In this document: in pieces, positions 12,099 through 20,757 of the stretch
How the letters are laid out: each line of letters starts with the position of its first letter
Numbering within the stretch: position 1 is the stretch's first letter
From: Arthrobacter pascens
GTDB taxonomy: Bacteria > Actinomycetota > Actinomycetes > Actinomycetales > Micrococcaceae
Direction: 5' to 3'
Assembly: GCF_030815585.1 (NCBI RefSeq)
Contig: NZ_JAUSWY010000001.1
Span: forward strand, 1,612,001 to 1,676,000
DNA length: 64,000 nucleotides
The notes under the pieces: model-generated
What the model saw: only the letters and a program-made list of their open reading frames with translations
Told to the model about the DNA's origin: nothing
Database searches by the model: none
Program-made: the position numbers and the translations under genes

Positions 12099-13352
12099 AT
12101 GAGTCAGGAACAGCCCCCCATCCGCAGCCGCCGCGAACTGCGGCAGGCCAGAGATGAGAACCAGGCTACCGGGTCAACGGGACCGGGCCAGGTTTCGCCT
12201 GCCTCAAAACAAGCTCCCTCCAAGCAGGTCCCCTCACCGGAGCCGGCGGAGGATGCCGGCCGTGTGCGGCGCGTGGCCGGCGGTCCGGTGGACTCCGTCC
12301 CCGACCTGACGCAGGCCCAGCGTTCCTCGCAGATCCGTGCCCGGGACCGGGCGGCGCTCCGTGCCATCAAGGATCTTGAGGAAAAAGAGGGGCAGCTGGC
12401 GGCCGGAGGACCACCCACACGCAGGCAGCTGCGCCTGCAGCAGCTCAAGGAACAGGCCGTCACGTCGGCCAACCCCATCGTTCCGCCCGCCCCCAACCAG
12501 GCCGCCCCCAACCAGGCCGCGCCCGACCAGGCCGCGCCCGAAACTGCGCAGCCCGCAGCATCCCCTGAAGCCTCCGGTGTACCGGGCGGTATCAGCGTGG
12601 AACAGGCACTGGCAGCCCGTTCACTGATTGCTGAACAGGCCAAGAACCAGCTGGCCAAAATGGAGCATATTGCCTCCCTGGATCCGGAAGCCGTTGATCC
12701 GGAGATTCTCGCGGAACAGATCGCGCTGGCAGAGCGCGCCGCTGTGCTCAACCGACGGGCCATGGCCAAGCAGAAGCTGGCAGAGCAGGCAGCGGCCCCG
12801 GCGGCACCAGAGACCTCACCTCGGCCGGAGCCTTCGGCTGCCAGCAACCTTGCCATGGTCACGCCGCTGGAATTCGTCCAGGTGCCCGGCCTGGACCGTC
12901 CCGTGATGAAGCCGCCGGCAACCTCTTACGTGCCTGTTGTCACCACACCGGGGCCCCGGCTCCAGCCCTCCGGCAGCCCGCAGCCCTCCGGTGGCAAAGG
13001 ACCCAGGCCATCGACGGCTTCAAGGCCGCCCGGCGCAGCCGCTGTGCCAGCCGCCGTCGCCGGCCGTTCCCGGGTCATAGCGCGTGCTGAAGCTGCTGCC
13101 CGGGCCGCCGTCCAGCCGGAGCCCGTGGTATCCGCCCCGGCCCAGTTGCCGGCTGGACAGCCGGAAGACCTGTTTGATGACCTTCCCCGTATTCCCGCCC
13201 GGTCCGCGTACGGACTGGAACCGCTGGATGCGGCAACCGCCGGGTTGGCCCGCGCGAAACGGATGCGGCTCGTGCAGTTCGGCGTCCTGGCCTTCGGGAT
13301 CATCGCCCTTATTTCCGGCGTCATCCTGATCATCACCGGCGTGTCACGCTGA
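12099..13352 (+). CDS. Ala/Pro-rich single-pass membrane protein of unknown function
   Basis: A 417-aa protein between nadD and rsfS. The N-terminal three quarters are low-complexity: charged, Ala/Pro/Gln-rich, with a 5-residue repeat APNQA/APDQA around residue 130 and predicted helical RQLRLQQLKEQ stretches. A single transmembrane segment near the C-terminus (about 393-414, FGVLAFGIIALISGVILIITG) leaves almost no tail, so the protein is probably tail-anchored with the body in the cytoplasm. ATG 12099 is used. Position suggests cotranscription with nadD. No catalytic motif is visible. Confidence 0.75.
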   Translation: MSQEQPPIRSRRELRQARDENQATGSTGPGQVSPASKQAPSKQVPSPEPAEDAGRVRRVAGGPVDSVPDLTQAQRSSQIRARDRAALRAIKDLEEKEGQLAAGGPPTRRQLRLQQLKEQAVTSANPIVPPAPNQAAPNQAAPDQAAPETAQPAASPEASGVPGGISVEQALAARSLIAEQAKNQLAKMEHIASLDPEAVDPEILAEQIALAERAAVLNRRAMAKQKLAEQAAAPAAPETSPRPEPSAASNLAMVTPLEFVQVPGLDRPVMKPPATSYVPVVTTPGPRLQPSGSPQPSGGKGPRPSTASRPPGAAAVPAAVAGRSRVIARAEAAARAAVQPEPVVSAPAQLPAGQPEDLFDDLPRIPARSAYGLEPLDAATAGLARAKRMRLVQFGVLAFGIIALISGVILIITGVSR

Positions 13353-13402
13353 TCCGGCCGCGCCCCCCACAACAAAAACTTTAGAAAACAACAAGGAGTC
13401 CC

Positions 13403-13804
13403 GTGACTGCATCAGATTCATCCATTGCCATAGCCCGCCACGCCGCCAAAGCCGCCGCGGACAAGATCGCCCAGGACATTGTTGCCCTGGACGTCAGTGA
13501 GCGCCTGGCGCTGGCCGACGTCTTCCTGATTGCCTCCGCACCGAGCGAACGCCAGGTCAACGCCATCGTAGACGGCATTGAAGAGGAACTTTCCAAGCAG
13601 GACCTCCGCCCCGTGCGTCGCGAAGGCCGCTCCGGCGGACGCTGGGTGCTGCTCGACTACTCGGACATCGTCATTCACGTCCAGCACGAGGAAGACCGCG
13701 TTTTCTACGCGCTGGAGCGTCTGTGGAAGGACTGCCCGGTGGTGGACCTGCAGTTGGGAGACGACGCGTCAGCCAAGGCAACAGCCTCAAGCGACGCGGA
13801 GTAA
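13403..13804 (+). CDS. rsfS: Ribosome silencing factor RsfS
   Basis: The 133-aa protein binds L14 and blocks subunit joining when translation must be damped. Family features are LDVSERLALADVFLIASAPSERQVNAI, the GRWVLLDYSDIVIHV strand and YALERLW. GTG 13403 is preceded by AAGGAG. nadD and rsfS being neighbours is a widespread bacterial arrangement, here with one extra membrane protein between them. Confidence 0.94.
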   Translation: MTASDSSIAIARHAAKAAADKIAQDIVALDVSERLALADVFLIASAPSERQVNAIVDGIEEELSKQDLRPVRREGRSGGRWVLLDYSDIVIHVQHEEDRVFYALERLWKDCPVVDLQLGDDASAKATASSDAE

Positions 13805-13834
13805 TCAGGCGCCAGCAAGCCGAATATGCCCGAT

Positions 13835-13864
13835 TTGGAATTTTCGGAAATGCTGTTCTAAGAT
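13835..13864 (+). promoter_or_regulatory. Promoter of first tRNA-Ala
   Basis: TTGGAA (13835-13840) and TAAGAT (13859-13864) are 18 nt apart; start near 13871, about 35 nt before the tRNA. The second tRNA copy has the same -10 and spacing. Confidence 0.65.
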
Positions 13865-13905
13865 ATTTGAGTTGCTCCGGGGAAACCGCGGGGCGGCGAA
13901 GATTC

Positions 13906-13978
13906 GGGGCTGTGGCGCAGCTGGTAGCGCACCTGCATGGCATGCAGGGGGTCAGGGGTTCGAGTCCCCTCAGCTCCA
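13906..13978 (+). tRNA. tRNA-Ala (anticodon GGC), copy 1
   Basis: A 73-nt cloverleaf: acceptor GGGGCTG (13906-13912) pairs with CAGCTCC (13971-13977), anticodon arm CCTGC-ATGGCAT-GCAGG carries GGC, and the T-arm is AGGGG-TTCGAGT-CCCCT. The discriminator is A; CC follows but the CCA end is not encoded (next base G). It has its own promoter and a U-tract terminator. Confidence 0.97.
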
Positions 13979-13987
13979 CCGATCGTG

Positions 13988-14022
13988 ATCCGCCGGAATC
14001 GAAAGATTCCGGCGGATTTTTT
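13988..14022 (+). terminator. Rho-independent terminator of tRNA-Ala copy 1
   Basis: A perfect 13-bp stem (13988-14000 with 14005-14017) closed by a GAAA loop and followed by six T. It is the most canonical terminator in the window. Confidence 0.93.
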
Positions 14023-14103
14023 GTTGCCCGAATTGGAATGAATCTGCGTTTCCGCGGAATCGGTCATGAGTGTGAAACGGGGCGGGAGAACCTTGGCGGC
14101 GGA

Positions 14104-14133
14104 TTGGCGTCAGAGCCAATTCTCCATTAAGAT
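14104..14133 (+). promoter_or_regulatory. Promoter of second tRNA-Ala
   Basis: TTGGCG (14104-14109), 18-nt spacer, TAAGAT (14128-14133): same layout and identical -10 as the first copy. Confidence 0.65.
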
Positions 14134-14180
14134 GAGTAGGTTGCTTCCGGCGGCGTGTATCACCGCCGGAACAGAAGTTT

Positions 14181-14253
14181 GGGGCTGTGGCGCAGCTGGT
14201 AGCGCACCTGCATGGCATGCAGGGGGTCAGGGGTTCGAGTCCCCTCAGCTCCA
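14181..14253 (+). tRNA. tRNA-Ala (anticodon GGC), copy 2
   Basis: Identical over all 73 nt to the copy at 13906-13978, including anticodon GGC. The flanking sequence differs apart from the promoter boxes, so this is a tandem duplicate with independent promoter and terminator rather than one transcript. Confidence 0.97.
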
Positions 14254-14255
14254 CC

Positions 14256-14291
14256 AAAATGGGAACCACCGAATCAGGTGGTTCCCATTTT
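14256..14291 (+). terminator. Rho-independent terminator of tRNA-Ala copy 2
   Basis: A 15-bp stem AAAATGGGAACCACC / GGTGGTTCCCATTTT with a GAATCA loop, starting 3 nt after the discriminator base and ending in TTTT. Confidence 0.92.
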
Positions 14292-14322
14292 CTGTTCCTG
14301 CAGAAATGCCCGCCGTATCCGT

Positions 14323-15156
14323 TCACGAGGCGCCTTCGGCCGCCTCCTGCTTTGCCCTCTCAGATGGGGTGCTGACCGGTCCGATAGCGCCCAGGTTGTC
14401 ACCGGTAAGCCCTTTGATGCCGACCATCACCCTGCCGCCTCCATCTCCTGCCAGTCGAAGGGTCACGGTGCTCCCGGCGCCGGGGGCGGGAAAGTAGGTG
14501 ATCCCCCTGAGCCCGAAATTGATCCGGAAAAGCAGGCCATCGGCAGACCTGATGTCCGCATGGAGCCGGTTTTTGACTATCGAACTGGCCACAACGGTCC
14601 CCGTCACCTCGTGCCAGGGGCCGCTCCCAAGCCGGGTGACAGTACGGTAATGGCGCCAGCTGAACGCGACGAAGATGCTCATCCAGAACAAAGGGAGAAA
14701 TGATCCTGCACCTGTCACGGCCAGGTCCGCGATGATCGGATCTGCAACTCCTGCCACTGCTACCTGTGTGTGGTCCGCGGGATTAACCCCGAGTTTGACG
14801 ACGGAACCGATGGCCAATGACTTTCCGCACGGGTCGAACTCCGAGTAATGCGTGGCGAGTTTCTGGTCACCGGCGATGTAACTGAGACCGAGGCTGCAGT
14901 GCGTACCCTTGGACACGTATTGGTGCTGGCTGGTCACGGTGGCGTCCACCTGCGGCCAATTGCCCCACAAGGGCTGCCCGACGTGCCAGAACAATGAGGC
15001 GGCGGCAACGAACAGGCCGATGAGTACTCCTGTGCGGATAAGGACCCTGAGGATCAGTCGCCTGTGCCGGTGACCGATCTCCAGAACCGGTGTCTCACCG
15101 TAGGGCATGCCGGTGACCTGCAGTTCGAGTCCTGGAGCCAGCAGTGCGGTGCTCAT
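14323..15156 (-). CDS. Two-pass membrane protein of unknown function
   Basis: A 277-aa protein with two hydrophobic segments, about residues 40-60 (LIGLFVAAASLFW) and 150-170 (FLPLFWMSIFVAF). Between them is a roughly 90-residue extracytoplasmic domain with two cysteines (HCSLGL, DPCGKS), and after them a beta-rich cytoplasmic domain. The layout resembles DUF3592-type proteins but I cannot confirm membership. GGAGG overlaps tandem ATGs; the second (15156) leaves 3 nt spacing. It is read on its own, since a 16-bp hairpin isolates it from the gene upstream. Confidence 0.65.
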   Translation of the reverse strand: MSTALLAPGLELQVTGMPYGETPVLEIGHRHRRLILRVLIRTGVLIGLFVAAASLFWHVGQPLWGNWPQVDATVTSQHQYVSKGTHCSLGLSYIAGDQKLATHYSEFDPCGKSLAIGSVVKLGVNPADHTQVAVAGVADPIIADLAVTGAGSFLPLFWMSIFVAFSWRHYRTVTRLGSGPWHEVTGTVVASSIVKNRLHADIRSADGLLFRINFGLRGITYFPAPGAGSTVTLRLAGDGGGRVMVGIKGLTGDNLGAIGPVSTPSERAKQEAAEGAS

Positions 15157-15252
15157 CATCCTCCGATTCGTTCCGCACCGTTTGGCGCAGTTACCGCGAG
15201 CGTAGGCGCCCAATCTGGGTAATAGCAGGGAGGGAAGCCGCCGTGGACAGCA

Positions 15253-15288
15253 ACAGCAGGAGCCACCCTCCGGGGTGGCTCCTGCTGT
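15253..15288 (-). terminator. 16-bp hairpin terminator downstream of the CFA-like gene
   Basis: Perfect 16-bp inverted repeat (15253-15268 with 15273-15288) with a 4-nt loop, 16 nt past the stop of the minus-strand methyltransferase gene. No T-tract. Confidence 0.8.
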
Positions 15289-15303
15289 GCTGGCCTCTTG
15301 CCC

Positions 15304-16635
15304 TTAAAGCCATTCCGTCCTGCGCAGCGGCGGTTCGGCTCCGCCCGGCCGTTGCGCCAGGACCTGGTTGACGCCCGTGATGCCGGCTTCGAAGCCCAGC
15401 GCACTTGAAGCCATGTAGAGCCGCCAGATCCGGGCGCGGCCGAGGGTGGTGAGCTTCACCGCGTCGTCCCAGTTGTCCTCGAGCCGCCGCACCCAGGCCC
15501 TGAGGGTCAGCGCATAGTGCCTCCGGAGTGCCTCCACGTCCAGGACTTCCAGGCCGCCGGACTCCAGCGCGGTGACCATCTCACCGAGGCTGATCATTTC
15601 GCCGTCAGGGAAAACATAGCGCGGAATGAACGAGTCGGGGTCCGGGCTGGTGGGCCCTGCATTCCAGGAAATGGCGTGGTTGAGAAGCCGGCCGCCGGGT
15701 CGGAGCAGGCTGTATAGCCGGGAGACGTAGTCCGGGGTCTGCTCCCGGCCGACGTGTTCGGACATACCGATTGAGCTGATCGCGTCGAAGGGCCCGTCAC
15801 CAACATCGCGGTAGTCCTGCACCCTGATGTCGATGCTTGCCGTCAGGCCTGCGTCAGCAGCCCGCTTGCGGGCCAGCAACGCCTGTTCGGTGGAGAGCGT
15901 GACACCAACCACGTCCACTCCGTAGTGTTGCGCGGCATGCAGGGCAAAACTGCCCCACCCGCAGCCCACGTCCAGCACCCTCATCCCGGGCTTTAGCCCC
16001 AGCTTCCGGCACACCAGGTCCAGTTTCGCTTCCTGGGCGGCGTCGAGTCCGGCTGGCAGCCCGCTGCTGGAGTCGCTGCCATCCTGGATACCTTTCCCCG
16101 CCGGCCCGTCTCCCCAGACTGCACAGGAGTAGACCATCGACGGCCCCAGGACGAGGGCGTAAAAGTCGTTGCCGACGTCGTAATGGTGCGAGATTGCCGC
16201 TGCATCGCGGCCCCGGGAGTGCTGCCGGCCGTGCCGATGGATCCGTGCTTCTTCCGGCGGCGGGGCGGGATTGGGCCCCAGCGCCCCGAGCCGAACAGCA
16301 GTCTTGAGGAGGGTCCACAGTTCGGCCGGTGTGAGGGGCTTGAACGGCCCCGGGTCGGCAAACTTTCCAGCAGAGCTGAGTGCACTGAAGGCCGCGAAGA
16401 TATCTCCCGGTGCCACGATGTCCCCGGCAACATACGCACGGCTCAGGCCCAGCTGCCCGGGCGACCAGAGGATCCGCCGCAGGGCCCGCCGGGACCGGAA
16501 CTCCAGGATCGGTGCGCCGGGCGGGCCTGCCTCCGAACCATCCCAAGCCCGCAGCCGGAGGGGTATCTCCGCCGTCCCCAGGACGATGGCCAGAGCTTTG
16601 GCCAGCCGCGATGCAGCACCGGTTCCCTTTGTCAT
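15304..16635 (-). CDS. Cyclopropane-fatty-acyl-phospholipid synthase family methyltransferase
   Basis: SAM-dependent enzyme of the CFA/mycolic-acid-cyclopropane synthase family, acting on unsaturated acyl chains of membrane lipids. The 443-aa protein has an N-terminal lipid-binding domain (about 1-140), HHYDVGNDFYALVLGPSMVYSCA, the SAM motif VLDVGCGWGSFALHAA, SSIGMSEHVG and FIPRYVFPDGE. ATG 16635 has GGAAGGAAGG 8 nt upstream. Close relatives can methylate or cyclopropanate different positions, so the product is not settled. The adjacent divergent flavoprotein may act in the same lipid or an unrelated pathway. Confidence 0.88.
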   Translation of the reverse strand: MTKGTGAASRLAKALAIVLGTAEIPLRLRAWDGSEAGPPGAPILEFRSRRALRRILWSPGQLGLSRAYVAGDIVAPGDIFAAFSALSSAGKFADPGPFKPLTPAELWTLLKTAVRLGALGPNPAPPPEEARIHRHGRQHSRGRDAAAISHHYDVGNDFYALVLGPSMVYSCAVWGDGPAGKGIQDGSDSSSGLPAGLDAAQEAKLDLVCRKLGLKPGMRVLDVGCGWGSFALHAAQHYGVDVVGVTLSTEQALLARKRAADAGLTASIDIRVQDYRDVGDGPFDAISSIGMSEHVGREQTPDYVSRLYSLLRPGGRLLNHAISWNAGPTSPDPDSFIPRYVFPDGEMISLGEMVTALESGGLEVLDVEALRRHYALTLRAWVRRLEDNWDDAVKLTTLGRARIWRLYMASSALGFEAGITGVNQVLAQRPGGAEPPLRRTEWL

Positions 16636-16910
16636 GTTTATTGCCTTCCTTCCGGCGCCTTTCCAATGTTCCGGCAGCATAGCCATTCCTGCCATCGGAG
16701 TTCTTGGACACATTCCATGGGCCAACCCTACGACCGGACCGGTCCGCTGTCAGCGATTGCCACCGGATGGCGGACATGCGCGGCCAGTTGGGAGGCGGCC
16801 ACCGCGATTATCATGGGGAGGTGAATGATCGACTGCAGGGTGGACGGAGCAGGTCCCAAGCAGCTCAAATCCTCAGTGGAGGAGAAGGTCCAGCCGGAAT
16901 CCGGCCATTT

Positions 16911-18029
16911 ATGGAGACGCAGTCAGGGACCACCCCGCCTGAAGCAGGCCGCACCAGCATGGCCGACGTTGTGGTCATTGGTGCCGGCCAGGCCGGGCTC
17001 TCCGCCGCCTTCCACCTGCAGCGCCGCGGGCTGGCGTACACAGTGCTCGACGCCGAAGAAGGCCCGGGTGGTGCCTGGCGCCACCGCTGGAAGAGCCTCC
17101 GGATGGCCACGGTCAACGGCATCAGCGACCTTCCCGGCATCGCACAGCCCTACGTGGATCCCGCGGAGCCCAGTTCCGAGTTCCTGACCCGCTACTTCGC
17201 GGGCTATGAGCAGGAACTCGGGTTGACCGTCCATCGCCCTGTCAAAGTCACCGCCGTCTCCAGGGCGGATGATGATCCGGCGGGCCGGCTGCGGATCAGG
17301 ACGTCCCACGGAGACTTGTCGGCCAAGGCAGTCATCAACGCCAGCGGAACCTGGACCCGGCCGTTCTGGCCGATCTACCCGGGGCAGTTCACGTTCCGTG
17401 GCCGGCAGCTGCATGTGGCGGACTACGTCTCGGCCGACGAGTTCAGGGGGCAGCACGTCATTGTGGTGGGAGGGGGCATTTCCGCCGTCGGTTTGCTGGA
17501 CGAGGTCTCGCAGGTCACCACCACCAGCTGGTTCACCCGGCGGGAGCCTGAGTGGCGGGATACCGGATTCGACGCCCAGGCCGGCCACAACGCCGTCGCC
17601 CTGGTGGAGGAACGCGTGCGGCAGGGGCTGCCGCCGCAAAGCGTCGTGGCAGTGACCGGGCTGATCTGGACGCCCGCCCTGCGGGCGGCAGCACAACGGG
17701 GCGCGCTGGACCGGCGCCCAATGTTCACATCCATAGAGTCCGACGGCGTCCGGCTTGCGGACGGCACCCTGCTTCAGGCTGACGTCATCCTGTGGGCAAC
17801 GGGCTTCCGGGCTGAGCTCGAACACTTGGCTCCGCTTCACCTTCGCGGACCCGGAGGGGGAATTGCGATGGACGGGACCCAGGTGGCTGCCGAGCCGCGC
17901 GTCCATCTGGTGGGCTACGGGCCGTCGTCGTCCACCATCGGCGCGAACCGGGCGGGCAGGGCTGCCGTGACGGCCATCCTGAAGCTGCCTGGCATCCGGC
18001 CGCAGGCGGAGACGGTAAATTTGGCCTGA
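16911..18029 (+). CDS. Flavin-containing monooxygenase / NAD(P)-binding oxidoreductase
   Basis: A 372-aa flavoprotein with two Rossmann motifs: FAD-binding VVVIGAGQAGL near residues 19-29 and NADP-binding VIVVGGGISAVG near 185. Between them is FRGRQLH, a form of the FMO fingerprint FxGxxxH. C-terminal ATGF and GYGPSSSTIGANRAGR are typical of CzcO/YwqF-like monooxygenases. Start: ATG 16911 is chosen; ATG 16959 just before the Rossmann strand is possible, and neither has a strong ribosome site. Substrate unknown. It is divergent from the CFA-like gene. Confidence 0.82.
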   Translation: METQSGTTPPEAGRTSMADVVVIGAGQAGLSAAFHLQRRGLAYTVLDAEEGPGGAWRHRWKSLRMATVNGISDLPGIAQPYVDPAEPSSEFLTRYFAGYEQELGLTVHRPVKVTAVSRADDDPAGRLRIRTSHGDLSAKAVINASGTWTRPFWPIYPGQFTFRGRQLHVADYVSADEFRGQHVIVVGGGISAVGLLDEVSQVTTTSWFTRREPEWRDTGFDAQAGHNAVALVEERVRQGLPPQSVVAVTGLIWTPALRAAAQRGALDRRPMFTSIESDGVRLADGTLLQADVILWATGFRAELEHLAPLHLRGPGGGIAMDGTQVAAEPRVHLVGYGPSSSTIGANRAGRAAVTAILKLPGIRPQAETVNLA

Positions 18030-18116
18030 CCGGACTACTGGCAACAGCCGCCCGGGCATCGATCACGGCACCAGAATGTACATGGCATCACCGAGGGAAC
18101 AGGCAGCAGGAACCAC

Positions 18117-19286
18117 GTGGCACAGAACAGTCTTGAGGGTGTCTTCGGAAGACTCCGGCGTCGCCCGGACGTGGAAGCGCCCAATCTCCAGGCCTGGGAC
18201 GCCACGGACACGCTCCTGCTGGAGGCTGCTGCGGCCGTGGTCACGCCCGGGAGCCAAGTAGCCGTCATCGGCGACCGTTATGGGGCCCTGACGCTGGGCG
18301 CCCTTGCGGCGCTCGGTGTCCGCAAGGTCCGGGTGCATCAGGACCTCATCACGGGGGAGCGGGCCCTGCGGAACAATGCCGAAGCCCTGGGACTGAATGC
18401 CTTCGGGGCGCCGGAGTCGAGCGCGGACACAGGATTTGCGCAGCTGCCGCTGGGGGATGAACTGCTGTCCGGCGCGGACACCGTACTCCTGCAGCTGCCC
18501 AGGACGCTGGCGGAGCTCGAAGAGATCGCTGACACCGTGGCACGGCACGCCGCTCCCGGCGCCGTGCTTCTGGCCGGCGGACGGATCAAGCACATGTCGC
18601 TGGGGATGAACGCGGTCCTGCAACGGCACTTCCAGTCCGTCCAGCCACAGCTTGCCCGACAGAAGTCCCGTATCATCCTCGCCCAAGACGCCAAGGCCTC
18701 TTCCGGACCACTGCACGTTCCCGCTGTGGAGCACCTTGCGGAGCTCGACCTGGACGTCGCAGCGCGGGGTGCCGTGTTCGCCGGACCGAGGCTGGACATA
18801 GGGACGAGGTTCCTGCTGACCTTCCTCCCGGAGATGCCTTCAGCCCGGCATGCCGTTGACTTGGGGTGCGGCACGGGAATCCTCGCGGCCATGTATGCCC
18901 GGCAGAACCCTGACTCCGTCGTGACGGCCACGGACCAGTCCGCAGCGGCCGTCGCGTCCGCGGCGGGGACAGCCCGGGCGAACGGCCTGGAGGAGCGGAT
19001 CGCCGTCCTCCAGGACGACGCCATGAGCACCATGCCGGCTGGAAGCGCGGACCTGATCCTGCTGAATCCGCCGTTCCACCTGGGGGCCAGCGTCCACGCA
19101 GGTGCCGGCATCAAGATGTTCGAGGCTGCCGCGAGGGTGCTCGCACCGGGCGGCGAACTCTGGACTGTCTTCAACCGGCACCTGCACTACCTGCCCGTGC
19201 TGGAGCGGGTGGTGGGACCCACCACCGTCAAGGGGCAGAATCCCAAATTCACCGTGGCGGCCAGTAGGAGGCGGCAGGAACGGTAG
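18117..19286 (+). CDS. RsmC/RlmG-like class I SAM methyltransferase
   Basis: A 389-aa two-domain protein. The N-terminal half (about 1-190) is a degenerate methyltransferase-like fold; the C-terminal half has the SAM motif AVDLGCGTGILAA near 240 and NPPFH near 315, the catalytic motif of amino-group (N2-guanine) methyltransferases. This duplicated layout is that of the 16S/23S rRNA m2G enzymes RsmC and RlmG. GTG 18117 is the start. The exact guanine target cannot be read from sequence. Confidence 0.82.
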   Translation: MAQNSLEGVFGRLRRRPDVEAPNLQAWDATDTLLLEAAAAVVTPGSQVAVIGDRYGALTLGALAALGVRKVRVHQDLITGERALRNNAEALGLNAFGAPESSADTGFAQLPLGDELLSGADTVLLQLPRTLAELEEIADTVARHAAPGAVLLAGGRIKHMSLGMNAVLQRHFQSVQPQLARQKSRIILAQDAKASSGPLHVPAVEHLAELDLDVAARGAVFAGPRLDIGTRFLLTFLPEMPSARHAVDLGCGTGILAAMYARQNPDSVVTATDQSAAAVASAAGTARANGLEERIAVLQDDAMSTMPAGSADLILLNPPFHLGASVHAGAGIKMFEAAARVLAPGGELWTVFNRHLHYLPVLERVVGPTTVKGQNPKFTVAASRRRQER

Positions 19287-19395
19287 TTGGTTTCTGGCCG
19301 CGCCGCGCCGTCATTTCCGCGTATGGGCGAATGTCAAGGGGTAACGTACGATTCAGACATCATCAACAGATGGCCGAAGACGTTTAGGGGACCCC

Positions 19396-20649
19396 GTGTC
19401 TGAGATCCGCCAGCCCTCGCCGAGGCGCGGAACCAACCTGCCCAAGATGGGTGACTTCAACCTCACGGTGATCCTGGACGCCATCCGTAGATCCTCAGGT
19501 GGCCTCAGCCGGGTGGAACTCGCCCAGATCGTGGGCCTCTCACCCCAGACCATCTCCAACATCTCCCGCCGCCTGCTGGACCAGCACTTGATCGTTGAAG
19601 CCGGCAAAGAGGGCAGCGGCCCGGGCAAGCCGCGCACCATCCTCCGCCTCAACCCGTCCGGCATGTACGCCATCGGAGTCCACCTGGACCCTGCCGTGAC
19701 AACGTTTGTTGTCCTGGACCTGGTCGGCGCGGTGGTTCAGCACTCCAGCATCAACACCCCCGGCGGAAACGATCCATCGGCTGTCATTTCAACGATGGCC
19801 ACGGAGATCGGCCAACTCGTGTCGGACTCAGGAGTGGACAGGGGTAAGATCGCCGGCCTTGGGCTTGCAGTGCCCGGCCCCATCGACCTGGACAACGGCA
19901 CTGTGGTCGATCCTCCGCTCCTGCCCGGCTGGGACAGGGTTGAACTGCGTAACGCCTTGGCAGAAGCTACCGGCTACTCAGTCCTGGTGGACAAGGACGT
20001 GACCAGCGCCGCCGTCGCCGAAACCTGGGCCGGCGGTCCCAGCGGTGCCGGCAGCTTCATCTTTATGTACATGGGAACCGGCATCGGCTGCGGCATTGTG
20101 CTCAACGACGAGGTGATCCGCGGTACGTCAGGCAACGCCGGCGAGATCGGCCACATCGTGGTGGACCCGGACGGCCCGGCTTGTGACTGTGGCCTCCGGG
20201 GTTGTGTGAAGTCCTCCTGCATCCCGCAGGTGCTGGTGGCAGAGGCAGAAGCCGCCGGCATCCTCGACGGCTCCCGGACTGACAACAGCGGTGCCGAGGT
20301 GCAGAAGAGCTTTTCGAGGCTGTGCGACCTCGCCGATGAAGGTGACGCCGGTGCCATGGGCATCATCGATAAGTCAGCAGTGCTTGTGGCCCGCGCCGTA
20401 TCCGTGGTGACCAACACCCTGGACGTGGAACGGGTTGTCTTCGGCGGTCCGTTCTGGACCAGGATGTCCCAGCGCTACCTGGAGAAGGTTCCTGCCCTCC
20501 TGGAGGCAAACAGCGCCGCCCGCCTGATCCACTCCATCGAGGTGGTGGGCACGGGAGTCGGCGAGGACGTGGGCGCCATCGGAGCGGCCTGCCTGGTCCT
20601 GGAACATACGCTGGCTCCCCGGGCGCAGCGCCTCCTCCTGGAAAGCTGA
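19396..20649 (+). CDS. ROK-family transcriptional regulator
   Basis: A 417-aa protein with an N-terminal winged helix (about 20-80, LSRVELAQIVGLSPQTISNI) and a ROK sugar-kinase-like domain. That domain has the ATP loop MGTGIGCGIV, GEIGHI, and the zinc cluster CDCGLRGC. The end of the zinc motif (KSSC) departs from the usual ExxxS. ROK regulators repress sugar genes until a sugar binds. It lies just before an ABC sugar importer on the same strand, its likely target. GTG start. Confidence 0.9.
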   Translation: MSEIRQPSPRRGTNLPKMGDFNLTVILDAIRRSSGGLSRVELAQIVGLSPQTISNISRRLLDQHLIVEAGKEGSGPGKPRTILRLNPSGMYAIGVHLDPAVTTFVVLDLVGAVVQHSSINTPGGNDPSAVISTMATEIGQLVSDSGVDRGKIAGLGLAVPGPIDLDNGTVVDPPLLPGWDRVELRNALAEATGYSVLVDKDVTSAAVAETWAGGPSGAGSFIFMYMGTGIGCGIVLNDEVIRGTSGNAGEIGHIVVDPDGPACDCGLRGCVKSSCIPQVLVAEAEAAGILDGSRTDNSGAEVQKSFSRLCDLADEGDAGAMGIIDKSAVLVARAVSVVTNTLDVERVVFGGPFWTRMSQRYLEKVPALLEANSAARLIHSIEVVGTGVGEDVGAIGAACLVLEHTLAPRAQRLLLES

Positions 20650-20757
20650 CCCCGCGGCGCCCTTGCCCGCGGCAGGACGCGCCTTTAGCATTTGGATATC
20701 GCCGCGGCTGGGGCCCGCAGACAACGGGGACTGCAGCCATTGACTGAATGGAGCACC

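Noticed and set aside
12488..12542. Tandem nucleotide repeat in the gene before rsfS as a regulatory element
   Set aside because: It simply encodes the APNQA/APDQA repeat in a low-complexity protein region and stays in frame.
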